NCBI RefSeq assembly: GCF_014133895.1
Contig: NC_050730.1
Span: 124,001-188,000 of the forward strand
Source: Torulaspora globosa
Lineage: Eukaryota; Ascomycota; Saccharomycetes; Saccharomycetales; Saccharomycetaceae
Reading direction: 5' to 3'
Length of the DNA stretch: 64,000 nucleotides
Below the pieces are notes generated by a model. The model was given only the letters and a program-made list of their open reading frames with translations, did not search any database and was not told where the DNA came from. Positions 47,541-57,243 of this stretch are shown here, one piece after another (positions within the stretch are counted from its first letter, which is position 1; each line of letters opens with the position of its first letter). Both the position numbers and the translations under genes were made by a program.

Positions 47541-50042
47541 TCAGTCTCTAAAGGCACCGCCGGCCAGCGCCAAATTACTTCTTGTGAATTTGACCTTGAA
47601 GACTGGAGTCTTCTTCGTGTAAAACGAAGCAACTAGGTCATTGGTTGGTATCACAGTACGTCTCCGACCGTACTCCTTGATATCTTGATTGATCGAAGCC
47701 GTAACATCGCCGGCATAGCCCACAAACGGCTCTTCGGGTTCAGCACCGGATTCTGTGGTGGCTTTCTTCAGGTCCCACACCCTTACGGAGTGATCAGCTC
47801 CTCCACTGATTAATACATTACCTTCTTTATTGTAGGAGAGTGAGTAAATAGCGTTTTTTCCATGTCCGCGCATCTGCTTTAACCTCTTACCGGTACCGAT
47901 ATCCCAAACGTTGATCACACCATCTTCACTGCCGGTGGAGAGCCATCTACCATCGGGAGAAACGCGCGTCGATATGACTGGCGCCGATAGGCCAAGGAAT
48001 AGCCTTACTGACTCCCCTGTGGTGATGTCCCACATTCTGCAAGTCTTATCGCTAGAACCGGTGAAGACGTAGCAGCCGTTCGGGTGGAATGACACGCAAT
48101 CCACGTCATTCAGATGACCAGCGAATATTCTCAAAGGATAAATATGGTCGCAGGACCAGAGTCTTGCCGTATGATCATGCGATGCAGTTGCAAAATAATG
48201 ACCCAAAGGTGAAAATTCAACGTCCCAAACGGGATGGTTGTGGCCCTTGTAACTTACCAATGACGTGTAAGTATCCATGGACCATAGTCTTACTGTCTTA
48301 TCTTCAGATCCCGACACAAGATATCTGTTATCGGGACTGAAACTTGTAGAGTACACGGTTCCACTGTGTCCGATCATAGTTGCGGTAGTATCTTCATTAC
48401 TAATCAGTTTATTGCCGCTTCGTCTAGTTTCAGTCAGCCTATTGTCTAGCGATGATCCGTCCAACGAAAATATCTTGATTTGGCTATCTTGGAAGCCGCA
48501 CGCTGCCATCCTACAGTCGTCACTGAATTCCAAACTTGTCATATCCCTGTTCGTATTGTGAAATGTGTACATGCAAACACTTGGAAGCGCAAGCTGCAAG
48601 TCATCGAGTCTTATCGCATCCCTAGACTCCCTGACTTTCTGGATTTCAAGCTTCAGATCAAGTGAAGTTTTTACTGGCAACGGCAGAGAGCTAATAGAAG
48701 GGGATTCCATCATAGCATCTTTAGGTGTCGCTGCCGCTACTTTTCCAGCCTGTTGTTGGGATGGCTGTTTTTTCTCGCCCGCTTTTGGAGCCGGTAGCAT
48801 ATTCGAAGTGTCATTTTTTTCTTTGGCGGCATCACTTTCTTCCTTCTCCCTCGTTTCACTATTTTCTTCGTCTTCCTCCTTAACATTAGGTGCTGATACA
48901 GATGAAGCGTTAATCGTACTCGTATTGTTTGCTTCATTATATGGTTCATTATTCATTTCTCTGTACTCCTGTAGCAGAGTTTTTCTATCACTAGCAGAAG
49001 CATCCTGCTGACCTTGTCTTTTATCTTGATCATCCTTGATCTTGAGTTCGGTTTCAACCTCCTTTGAAAACTCTTCATCCTTCGGGAAAGGACCTAGTTT
49101 GACGACTGTTGAGTTTATCTCTGAAGTTATATCTGATTTGCCATTTTCCGACTCTATAATCTTTATGCCGTCAGCCAAAGTATCTTTTGAAGTGACTCTA
49201 TCGACGATATTGGGCTCCAAATGTTGATTTATAATGCTGATGATAAGAGATCCACCAACTCCTTCATTCTCGTTCAAGAAGTAAAGCAACAGGTTTAACG
49301 TAGTTCTTGATATTGTAACTCTGTAGCGGTTCGTTTGGAAGGCATTGGCGACCTCATTCTCCTTTATATGGTCGATGGAGTTAACGCTGAACAGCCTATT
49401 TATCTCGGAGCCGTGGCTAATTTTGAAATCTGCAGAAAATCTGTCGAAGAACCTGCGAGCATAAAGTGGGCTCTTTGGTACCAGGGTCAAGAAGAGGTAG
49501 ATGAAAATGGGGTAAATGATATGCAGAAGCTCCGGTTTGTAAAATTCTAAGGAAGAATCGGTCCAATTCCTTAAAAGTGAATAGGCTCTAATGTAACTCT
49601 CAGGTGAAGTTGTCTCTCTAAGCTGATCAACGGAAACGACGGTTTGGTCATCAGCATCTCTCTTTGAAGGCACAGGGTTACTCACAGGCCTTGCATTTCT
49701 TTCTGCAGATGGTGGCATTGACCTTGGATCTGGTAACCGGCCCGTCCTGGTGTTGGCAGGCGACTGCTTATTTTGTGGGGTTAACGTCCGGCCACTTTCG
49801 GCCCTTAACATAGCCTCTGTACGGTGGTAACCTTTCTTGTTCAAGTATTCCAACACAATCCGATTAAGGTCCGACGCTGAGAAGGGACCCCCTGGTCTGG
49901 CGCCCGGGCCTTGGGATGATGATTGGCCATTTGAGTTTGTCCGAGCTGACTGTGCTCCCATACCAGAAGAGGACGGCGTCTGAGAGGCCGACGATGATGG
50001 CGACGACTGCTGCTGTGACTGCTTCGGAGTGTTTTGTGCCAT
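47541..50042 (-). CDS. TAF5: TFIID and SAGA subunit Taf5
   Basis: Taf5 is a shared scaffold of TFIID and SAGA. The 833-residue protein (798 in S. cerevisiae) has a Ser/Gln/Pro-rich N-terminus, a LisH motif near residues 55-85 (SDLNRIVLEYLNKKGYHRTE), the TAF5 N-terminal domain over about 145-300 (SYIRAYSLLRNWTDSSLEFY), an acidic linker (about 370-450), and a C-terminal seven-bladed WD40 propeller from about 495. Examples of WD units are YSTSFSPDNRYLVSGSEDKT followed by VRLW, VWDVEFSPLGHYFATASHDH, and FHPNGCYVFTGSSDKTCRMW. The ATG at 50042 is the first in frame. It is the YBR198C counterpart, between GPI2 (YPL076W) and GCR1 (YPL075W). Confidence 0.96.
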   Translation of the reverse strand: MAQNTPKQSQQQSSPSSSASQTPSSSGMGAQSARTNSNGQSSSQGPGARPGGPFSASDLNRIVLEYLNKKGYHRTEAMLRAESGRTLTPQNKQSPANTRTGRLPDPRSMPPSAERNARPVSNPVPSKRDADDQTVVSVDQLRETTSPESYIRAYSLLRNWTDSSLEFYKPELLHIIYPIFIYLFLTLVPKSPLYARRFFDRFSADFKISHGSEINRLFSVNSIDHIKENEVANAFQTNRYRVTISRTTLNLLLYFLNENEGVGGSLIISIINQHLEPNIVDRVTSKDTLADGIKIIESENGKSDITSEINSTVVKLGPFPKDEEFSKEVETELKIKDDQDKRQGQQDASASDRKTLLQEYREMNNEPYNEANNTSTINASSVSAPNVKEEDEENSETREKEESDAAKEKNDTSNMLPAPKAGEKKQPSQQQAGKVAAATPKDAMMESPSISSLPLPVKTSLDLKLEIQKVRESRDAIRLDDLQLALPSVCMYTFHNTNRDMTSLEFSDDCRMAACGFQDSQIKIFSLDGSSLDNRLTETRRSGNKLISNEDTTATMIGHSGTVYSTSFSPDNRYLVSGSEDKTVRLWSMDTYTSLVSYKGHNHPVWDVEFSPLGHYFATASHDHTARLWSCDHIYPLRIFAGHLNDVDCVSFHPNGCYVFTGSSDKTCRMWDITTGESVRLFLGLSAPVISTRVSPDGRWLSTGSEDGVINVWDIGTGKRLKQMRGHGKNAIYSLSYNKEGNVLISGGADHSVRVWDLKKATTESGAEPEEPFVGYAGDVTASINQDIKEYGRRRTVIPTNDLVASFYTKKTPVFKVKFTRSNLALAGGAFRD

Positions 50043-51321
50043 TTCAGTCCCTACACTCCTCTTTCAACTTATCCTCTCAGCCTTTCAGACCTTAAAGAAT
50101 CATATAGACTAGTGAGATGTGTCTATCAGGCCTGGAGATGAAATGCTTGATGTCATGTTGAACGAACAGTCATTGCAGTTTTTGAGGGAACTTGGTTCAA
50201 ACACATTTGAACTATGTGCAACTTCTCAGACGGTTCTGAATCTTCGATATGGATCTACTTTAGGGTCTCAGCTGTGGTTCCTGGGTCTGCCGATCGCAGC
50301 GACAGTAGCGTGAAGAAAGAGCAGAAAGCCGCATTATCAGGAGCTTCCATCCTTCCCTTTCCCAAAAGTCCGTTTTAATCAAATCGCTACCTTTTCCTAG
50401 AGCGAGAGCTATTGGTAGGGTCAATCAACATGCGAGCATAGGACGTTTGGATGGCTGAACCATCCAGCCGCGCGTTGGAAGAGACCAACTTTCCAGCCAG
50501 CAGTTTTGAAAGCCATGATGAGCTGATGCAAACCACGCTTTGCAGCAAAGCTCCAGATTGTGTCAGAGCTAAACCAGCAGAAGAATAACTACGTGCTCGG
50601 CGGCTAAACCAGAAACTCTCCAACCATGAGCGGGTAACGGTTAGCAAGTCCCTTATCCGGGTTACTTCTCGGAACAATTCGCGGCTTCCTGTAATGATGT
50701 TTCCCCGTACTCCGCATTTCTGACGAAGAGAATCGTCTAGTTTGTTACGCCCAGACACCGGGATTCTTCTTTTCAATTTGCCTTCAATGACGAAGTTGAT
50801 CCATTCGGTTACATTCAAATTATCAAAACCCCATTGAGTGTTACCTAATTGCAAGAGACGTTTGAACCAGCTTCTTGTATAGCCATTCACGCTGGTTTTC
50901 CCTTTAGCAGGTTCCTGTGTGCAAGAAAGAGGTGAGAAGGAAGAGAAAGATTTACTTTGTCGGAAAAAGCTGTAACTGGGTGTCAGTTTATTGCGTATCC
51001 ATTCAGTTTATTTGGTGTCTGGCGGATTATTGGCTAAAGTGGTATCCACGATTATTTCCGGTTGGAATCAAGTTGCAGGAATAGACGCTTCTGCTCATCG
51101 AAAGTGAGGTGACGTTCCAGTAATTTAACCGTGCTTGGCAGTTTAGCGGTTCGGTAGATGTCAAATTGGCGCCAGTAATATAAAATGGTATGTTACAGTT
51201 TCTGTTTTGGATGAGTTTTTGGAAAAACAAGAAGTTGTTTGGTGGAACTGAGGAAGGCTCTTCTTGACGGGCGGGGAGGGTTGTGGAACGATGCTCGAGA
51301 TTATCGTTTTGAGATAATAAA
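50043..51321 (+). promoter_or_regulatory. Long TAF5-GCR1 upstream region, with a candidate GCR1 upstream exon
   Basis: This 1.28-kb region is the largest gap in the window. A 167-codon minus-strand frame at 50387-50890 starts at GTG, has no ATG until its last few codons, and resembles nothing, so I treat it as non-coding. At 51185-51193 the sequence ATGGTATGT places an ATG directly against a consensus 5' splice site, suggesting a tiny GCR1 first exon. If unspliced, that ATG opens a 9-codon uORF ending at TGA near 51212. Another in-frame ATG at 51211 stops before the main ORF. Confidence 0.45.
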
Positions 51322-51462
51322 ATGGTTAATCTAAATCTCCCGAATCGGACAGCGCCGATGAGTTCTACGATGTCTTCGTCTTATGTTCCAAATTATCGTC
51401 AGTCTAGTAATATCAATAATTCTAACCAATTGCAAAACCTTTTGAAAAAACAGGACCAACAG
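51185..51462 (+). other. Candidate alternative GCR1 intron overlapping the main ORF start
   Basis: The donor GTATGT (51188-51193) directly follows ATG (51185-51187). A TTCTAAC branch-like sequence lies at 51420-51426, and CAG acceptors at 51451-51453 and 51460-51462 are both in phase with the GCR1 frame. Splicing would give a protein starting M-DQQARVSNTN or M-ARVSNTN instead of the 44-47 residue longer form starting at 51322. S. cerevisiae GCR1 is known to have a 5' intron with a tiny first exon and alternative translation products, which makes this plausible; the branch point is imperfect. Confidence 0.45.
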
Positions 51463-53850
51463 GCTCGTGTCAGCAACACAAATATTAGCTCTAATTTTCA
51501 CATCATTACTCAGTACATTTTGCAGAGTTATTTCAAAGTTGATTTTGATGGATTACAATCCTTGAAGGTTGTCGATTTAATTGTGGATCAAACGTATCCT
51601 GATTCCATAACGTTAAGGAAACTAAACGAAAACACTTCAATAAAGCCTTACGAATATTTTAATACCATTTCCAGAGATGAGGACATAACGCGATGCCCCA
51701 TTTTTGCCATGGCAATATATTTTGTGATACGATGGAGCCATCCAAATCCACCTATATCCATCAGGACATTCAATGACATTCCATTATTGGATCCAAGCTT
51801 CATAACAAACTCCAGTGCCAATATTCTTAGTAATCTAGCGAACACAGCGACCACTAACTCAAGATGTTCAAGGTCCAAATATTTCGAGCCACCTCCGGAT
51901 TTGATAGGCCTCATTTTTCCCTGGTTGTTCCCTCTGAAGCAGGATTTATTATTGATTGATAGAACTAATTACAAGTTAAATTCCTTTATTGAGCTGTTTG
52001 AATTTTTTGCAACTACCATAATACAGGACCTGAGACATCTTCAAAATCATCCCATGCTACTGCCCAATATAGTGTCGTTTGTCACAAAATTCATCCCGGA
52101 CCTTTTCATCAATGAAGAATTCAAATCTCGCACTGCGGCACCCGACAATTTCAAGCTTAATGATAATGACGATAATGACATGTTTAATGATAATGATTCA
52201 CGATTCTTGGAGCTTTCCAGGAGATTTACTACAGAGAATATCCGACTTAGCCAACAAATAACGAATTTGAGGTCAGACTTGAGCTCTGTTCAATTGGTCT
52301 GTGATCAAATTTTGCAAATGCAGAAACAACTTATTTCTACCACCCAACAGACTTCTGCGCTCAAGGACTTTAAGCAGAATCAAACGATAGATGGTAATGG
52401 TGTTATTATTCTGGATAGGAATACCCTGAACTCTTCGATGCTGAGCAGTTTGGTTCAGTCAATTGAAAATTCGCAACAGCAGCTCAAGCAACCATCGAAT
52501 AATTTTTCGGTGTCACAAGTACCGCAGCAACAACAACAGGTTCAACAGACTGATGCATCTTTTCTGGCACCTGTGAATATGTTTCCCTCGCTAAGCAATC
52601 CCATTTCATCCATGTTTACTTCCCAACAACAACAGCAGCAACAGCAACAATTACAGAACCAAAGACTCGGCTTGCATGTTCAGGATCCCATTTTAAAGAG
52701 AAAGTTACCTCTTCCAACTTCCGCCCCCCCAACAGGCACTGGACCTTTCTCACCTTCGCCGGGACCTGCGACTGTCAATGCCAATCCTGACTCTCCCTTC
52801 AACAAGAGATTCAGGTTTGACGAAAAAGCGACGCCTTCACAGACTGCGCTGGACTCTCTATTATCAAAATCAATCGGTAGCCCAAAGTTTCCCAACGTTC
52901 CAGGCCCAGGAGCTGGCTCAAATAATGGAATTCCCTCCAGATTTTCATCCAGATTTGCAACACCCTCGACTTTTGCCATACCAGGCTCCCCATCCGAAGC
53001 TGCACAGGGTTTGCCATTAAACTCAGTCGTATCATACCCGGGCCAAAGCTCCTTGCAATCTCAACAAACGGGCCAGTCGGTATCTGTGCCAAATCGACCT
53101 AACGAAGAGCCAGCAAAAAATATTGAGTCAGAGCCTACTAGTCAAGCGAGCCAGGTTGCCGCAGCTTCAGGAGAATCACCCAGTTCAGCTTCGAAGTCAA
53201 ACCCTGGTTCTGATCAGAGGATGAGTGTCTCTAGGGATGCCCAAAGTTCTGGAAGCAGCGATGATAAATCACTCTCTCCTAAACTGTCAACCGAGAGGGA
53301 AATCTCTACATCAAAAAAGAGTTCACAGACAGGCGAGAAATTGGGTCCAAACAGGCACATAAAGTATAAGCTTTCAAGGGAAAACAAAACAATCTGGGAT
53401 CTTTATACCGAATGGTACATTGGTTTAAATGGTAAACCATCCATCAAAAATTTGATAGAAGACTATGGATGGAGACGCTGGAAAGTTAGTGACGATTCTC
53501 ACTTTTTCCCTACTAGAAGGATCATTATAGAGTACATCGAAAATGAATGCGACCGAGGAATAAAACTTGGTAGATTCACTAATCCTGATCAATCAAGAGA
53601 GGAAATAAGAAAGATTTTGGTTGCAGACCTAGAGAAGTTCAGGATCAACAACGCGCTGACATTGAACTCTCTGTCAATGTATTTCAAAAACCTAACCAAG
53701 GAAAACAAAGAAATATGCATTTTCGATAACTTCGAGGACTGGACCCTCAGGGCAATGACCGAAGATGAAAAGGTCAAGTACTGCAAAAGGCAGCATTTGA
53801 AGGATAACCCCTCTGAAGGTGCTTCGGACAAGCCAAAAATCGCCGTGTAA
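51322..53850 (+). CDS. GCR1: Glycolytic gene activator Gcr1
   Basis: Gcr1 activates glycolytic and translational genes, binding CTTCC boxes with Rap1 and Gcr2. From the ATG at 51322 the protein has 842 residues (785 in S. cerevisiae). The conserved N-terminal block starts near residue 55 (SSNFHIITQYILQSYFKVDF) and includes CPIFAMAIYFVIRWSHPNPP. A leucine-rich coiled-coil segment follows (LSRRFTTENIRLSQQITNLR). The middle is Gln/Ser/Pro-rich with poly-Gln runs near 395 and 435. The C-terminal GCR1 DNA-binding domain is very conserved (HIKYKLSRENKTIWDLYTEW, GWRRWKVSDDSHFFPTRRII, CDRGIKLGRFTNP). The upstream ATG-GTATGT and in-frame acceptors suggest a shorter spliced form as well. It is the YPL075W counterpart. 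Confidence 0.95.
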   Translation: MVNLNLPNRTAPMSSTMSSSYVPNYRQSSNINNSNQLQNLLKKQDQQARVSNTNISSNFHIITQYILQSYFKVDFDGLQSLKVVDLIVDQTYPDSITLRKLNENTSIKPYEYFNTISRDEDITRCPIFAMAIYFVIRWSHPNPPISIRTFNDIPLLDPSFITNSSANILSNLANTATTNSRCSRSKYFEPPPDLIGLIFPWLFPLKQDLLLIDRTNYKLNSFIELFEFFATTIIQDLRHLQNHPMLLPNIVSFVTKFIPDLFINEEFKSRTAAPDNFKLNDNDDNDMFNDNDSRFLELSRRFTTENIRLSQQITNLRSDLSSVQLVCDQILQMQKQLISTTQQTSALKDFKQNQTIDGNGVIILDRNTLNSSMLSSLVQSIENSQQQLKQPSNNFSVSQVPQQQQQVQQTDASFLAPVNMFPSLSNPISSMFTSQQQQQQQQQLQNQRLGLHVQDPILKRKLPLPTSAPPTGTGPFSPSPGPATVNANPDSPFNKRFRFDEKATPSQTALDSLLSKSIGSPKFPNVPGPGAGSNNGIPSRFSSRFATPSTFAIPGSPSEAAQGLPLNSVVSYPGQSSLQSQQTGQSVSVPNRPNEEPAKNIESEPTSQASQVAAASGESPSSASKSNPGSDQRMSVSRDAQSSGSSDDKSLSPKLSTEREISTSKKSSQTGEKLGPNRHIKYKLSRENKTIWDLYTEWYIGLNGKPSIKNLIEDYGWRRWKVSDDSHFFPTRRIIIEYIENECDRGIKLGRFTNPDQSREEIRKILVADLEKFRINNALTLNSLSMYFKNLTKENKEICIFDNFEDWTLRAMTEDEKVKYCKRQHLKDNPSEGASDKPKIAV

Positions 53851-54549
53851 CTAGCTAATGAGCGAACATCGAGACGCGCGCCATTGCATGTTACAGGATT
53901 TTGAGATTGAATCGCTCGAACGGCAGGCCTTGCAGGCTGAACGGTCGCTTCGGACATCAAGCGTTCCCCGAGTGCGCGCCGTCAAGTCAATGAATGGAGG
54001 TGCTGCTGGCCGAGAACTACCAGAACACAGCTCATGAGGGCAGTGGGCTCGTTCTAGCAAATTAACTTTTATAATTGGTTAAATACTGATGCTTGTTTAA
54101 GATCCAGGGGAAAGCCATCCAGAAGTATCCGAACTGTGCCTACATCCTCCGGCTCTTCCCACTTAACCAAACTGGTCTGATCAATATGCATTGTTTAACT
54201 GTCGATATGTCTTGATGGAAGTATAAGCTGCTCCTGACAACAGTTGCAATTCCAAGGACGCTACTTGACCAGATGGGCATTGCTACCATGGCTGAGCGCC
54301 AGCTAGAGCAGTTTACCCGCAAGAATAGTTTCAATGAAGTTAATTGAGGTGGCGCCCTCAATAAGTTACTTTCATTGTCAGGACTACCAAGAGCATCTTA
54401 ATCCATCTCTTGTTTCTTCGGGCTATATAGGCTTCAAAACAATTGACTAGGCATAGTCGAAATCTTGCAATATTAAAGAAATTCGATTAGTCGATATCTA
54501 GCGACAGAGTTGATTAAACGAGGTGGGTTGTCTAGCTGTGTACCAGATA
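53851..54549 (+). promoter_or_regulatory. GCR1-YTA6 intergenic region
   Basis: This 699-base region shows only short, unlikely frames. A CTATATAGG possible TATA element lies near 54423, about 125 bases before the YTA6 ATG. Palindromic GCGCGC-type sequence lies just after the GCR1 stop (53877-53882). No RNA gene was recognised. Confidence 0.3.
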
Positions 54550-56745
54550 ATGACAGTTGAAAAGTTTAATGTACCGTCAAACTTTACGCTGCTGCAATGC
54601 CTTGAGCTTCTACAGTCAATTGTTGCCAATCGATTGGAAAATTACCAACAACAACGAGCTACACAATCTTCGAATGCTCACAATCTCAACAAAAGATACA
54701 AGCTGCTCGATGACTTGCTAACTTATTTGCAGGACGGAATCCGCAGGATAGAACGATATTACAACTGTAGAGAAGGTTTATCAACAGCTGTGAAGGGGAA
54801 GGGCGATTTACAGGTTAGTGTAGATGATTTGCAAATTCTGGAACATGATGTTAGGTTGGCAAGGAAGGATTGTCGCAATCGTCTAGAGATTATAGAACGA
54901 CAAGGTCAGAGCGGTCATGGAAAGGGATTGAGCATATCATCGATATGGAGAAGCCACGGTAAGAAGGGAAAGAGCAAGGCCGAGAAGGAGGAGAAGGCAG
55001 CAACTGAGGCTGTCGAAAAGATTATGAAGGCCAGACAGTTGGATGAGCAAAAAAAACTGGACGAACAGGAACGGCGGCGAAACGAGGAGGAAGCACAGAG
55101 GGAAAAGAGGATCGAAGCAATGGTACGACAGCAAGTCGAATCAGAGCTGAGTTTAAAACTTCAGGAAGAAAGGAAAAGGCAGAGAATAAGAGAGGAGGAA
55201 GAACGAAGACGAGCGCAGAACGAAACAAGATCCGCGAGTTCATCTCGGAGCTTCAGAGCCAGTAATAATGACAGGCATAGTTTGCTTGTAAATGGGAGAC
55301 GGTCTTTGGATATTCGGTCTCCAGTCAGTCGATCACTAGACGACAATTCAGCTCAGCCAAAACGGAAATCATTGGACATGCAGGATATCGGAAAGGCAGC
55401 ACAGCTGGCCTGGATACAGTCTCAGCCCAGTGGATCAAGGAATCCCGTTCGGATGCCAACTTCGACAAGGAAGCCTCATCGCTCACCTTCTAGAAATCCA
55501 CAATCTCCGGCTAGCCCCAGTATTGGCTCAAAAAAGAGGTACGAATATACTCAGCCTCTTGTTAATCGCCAACATATCAAAGCTCCAAAAAAAACGAATG
55601 GTTTATCGAGAGAAGTTGCGAAAGAGACAACCGCCACTGAGGCAAAGAACAAGAAAGAATCAGTATCAGTAAGAAAGCCACCACCAATTTTAGAGCCACC
55701 GCGATCAGGGTCGAGATCTCCAAGTTCTCCAGCTGTCCTGGAGAGAGAAGCAACTCCAGAACTTGAAAATGAGCTGGACCATCTGTCTCCAATGGAGAGA
55801 AGGATTAAGAAGGTTATGGCGACTTTACATGGAGTGGACGTCCAACAATGCGAACAAATCAAAAATGAAATTCTCGTTATGAATGAAGAAGTGCATTGGG
55901 ATGATATCGCGGGATTGAGCAGAGCTAAAAGCTCTCTCAAGGAAACTGTCGTGTATCCATTCCTTAGACCTGACTTATTCAAAGGACTCCGAGAGCCTAT
56001 AAGAGGTATGCTTTTGTTCGGACCTCCGGGAACTGGTAAAACCATGATTGCAAAGGCGGTTGCAACCGAATCTAAGTCCACGTTCTTTAGCATTAGTGCA
56101 TCCTCCCTGCTGTCCAAATATCTGGGCGAGTCAGAGAAATTAGTCAAAGCATTGTTTTATTTGGCAAGGCGACTGGCCCCCTCCATCATTTTCATTGATG
56201 AGATCGACTCTCTTCTAACTGCCAGATCTGATAACGAGAATGAATCCTCCAGGCGGATCAAGACGGAACTGCTTATACAGTGGTCAGCACTATCTAGTGC
56301 CACGGCTCAGGATCACGGGGACTCCGATAGCAGAGTCCTGGTACTTGCCGCTACCAATTTGCCCTGGGCAATTGATGAAGCGGCCAGGAGACGGTTTTCA
56401 AGAAGACTTTACATCCCATTACCAGAGTACGAGACAAGACTCTACCATTTAAAGAAATTGATGTCAAGACAGAAGAACGGCCTCACCGATACAGATTTCG
56501 AAGTCATAGCAGAGATGTCTGATGGCTTTTCTGGTTCAGACATTACAGCTCTTGCAAAAGAGGCTGCCATGGAACCCATTCGAGATTTGGGAGACAACTT
56601 AGTAGACGCAGATTTCAACAAAATCAGAGGTGTTATGGTGAAGGACTTTGAGAAAGCGATGCAAACAATCAAGAGAAGTGTGTCACCGAGTTCCCTGCAG
56701 CAATATCGAGACTGGGCAGCAGGGTTCGGTAGCACTGGAGCTTGA
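54550..56745 (+). CDS. YTA6: Yta6/Sap1-type AAA ATPase (meiotic clade)
   Basis: Yta6 is a cortex-associated AAA ATPase of the katanin/spastin-like group with unclear substrate in S. cerevisiae; Sap1 is its duplicate. The 731-residue protein (754 for Yta6) has a helical N-terminal region (about 1-140), then a strongly charged coiled coil (about 150-235, rich in EEKAATEAVEKI and EEERRRAQNE-type sequence) and a Ser/Pro/Arg-rich linker. The single AAA domain runs from about 440: VHWDDIAGLSRAKSSLKE, Walker A GPPGTGKT near 491, Walker B IIFIDEIDSLL near 546, and the second region of homology with ARRRFSRRLYIPLP, where RRRFSRR carries the arginine finger. The frame opens with GTG; the ATG at 54550 (MTVEKFNVPSN) is the first. 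It matches YPL074W, which follows GCR1. Confidence 0.93.
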   Translation: MTVEKFNVPSNFTLLQCLELLQSIVANRLENYQQQRATQSSNAHNLNKRYKLLDDLLTYLQDGIRRIERYYNCREGLSTAVKGKGDLQVSVDDLQILEHDVRLARKDCRNRLEIIERQGQSGHGKGLSISSIWRSHGKKGKSKAEKEEKAATEAVEKIMKARQLDEQKKLDEQERRRNEEEAQREKRIEAMVRQQVESELSLKLQEERKRQRIREEEERRRAQNETRSASSSRSFRASNNDRHSLLVNGRRSLDIRSPVSRSLDDNSAQPKRKSLDMQDIGKAAQLAWIQSQPSGSRNPVRMPTSTRKPHRSPSRNPQSPASPSIGSKKRYEYTQPLVNRQHIKAPKKTNGLSREVAKETTATEAKNKKESVSVRKPPPILEPPRSGSRSPSSPAVLEREATPELENELDHLSPMERRIKKVMATLHGVDVQQCEQIKNEILVMNEEVHWDDIAGLSRAKSSLKETVVYPFLRPDLFKGLREPIRGMLLFGPPGTGKTMIAKAVATESKSTFFSISASSLLSKYLGESEKLVKALFYLARRLAPSIIFIDEIDSLLTARSDNENESSRRIKTELLIQWSALSSATAQDHGDSDSRVLVLAATNLPWAIDEAARRRFSRRLYIPLPEYETRLYHLKKLMSRQKNGLTDTDFEVIAEMSDGFSGSDITALAKEAAMEPIRDLGDNLVDADFNKIRGVMVKDFEKAMQTIKRSVSPSSLQQYRDWAAGFGSTGA

Positions 56746-57243
56746 GCACTTGACATGGGTTGAGCTGTCGCTGAACTTCTGTAGAATATTAGAATAGCCA
56801 TTTTCAAGCCGCATCGCCATACGAGGCCAACATTACATTTTTGACCAAGGTTGTAGGACTTCTTGGTGACGGGCGGTCCAAGCTTGCGGAAGTTCGTACA
56901 GAAGTTGTCTGCGAGAAGCGTTGGCCAGTAGGCTCATGTAAACAATCATACCCATCGCTTACGTGAGAAACTGGGATTTTCACCTCAAAAGAAGAGCAAT
57001 ATACGCTGAAAGCAGAGACCGCTGCAAGGCATGAAACCTTAAAGCTTTCTCAGAAGATGTGATTGGTGGCCTAGGCATACTTATCCAAGGTTTCAAATCC
57101 TACCGAGCTTTTCGACTATCTAAGCCACCTAAACGGTGAGAACAGCTTTTCTCGGACTGTGAAGTGTCAACCTTTAAAATAGATGTCTACGAAGAACCTC
57201 CTAGTTCATCACTTGAAGTTGATGAGACTCAATTGCTCCAAGA
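56746..57243 (+). promoter_or_regulatory. YTA6-KTR4 intergenic region
   Basis: This 498-base stretch between two plus-strand genes has no supported coding frame. I found no strong TATA, tRNA or repeat. Confidence 0.25.

Noticed and set aside
50387..50890. 167-codon open frame on the minus strand between TAF5 and GCR1
   Set aside because: It starts at GTG, has no ATG until near its end, has no recognisable family, and lies in a promoter region.
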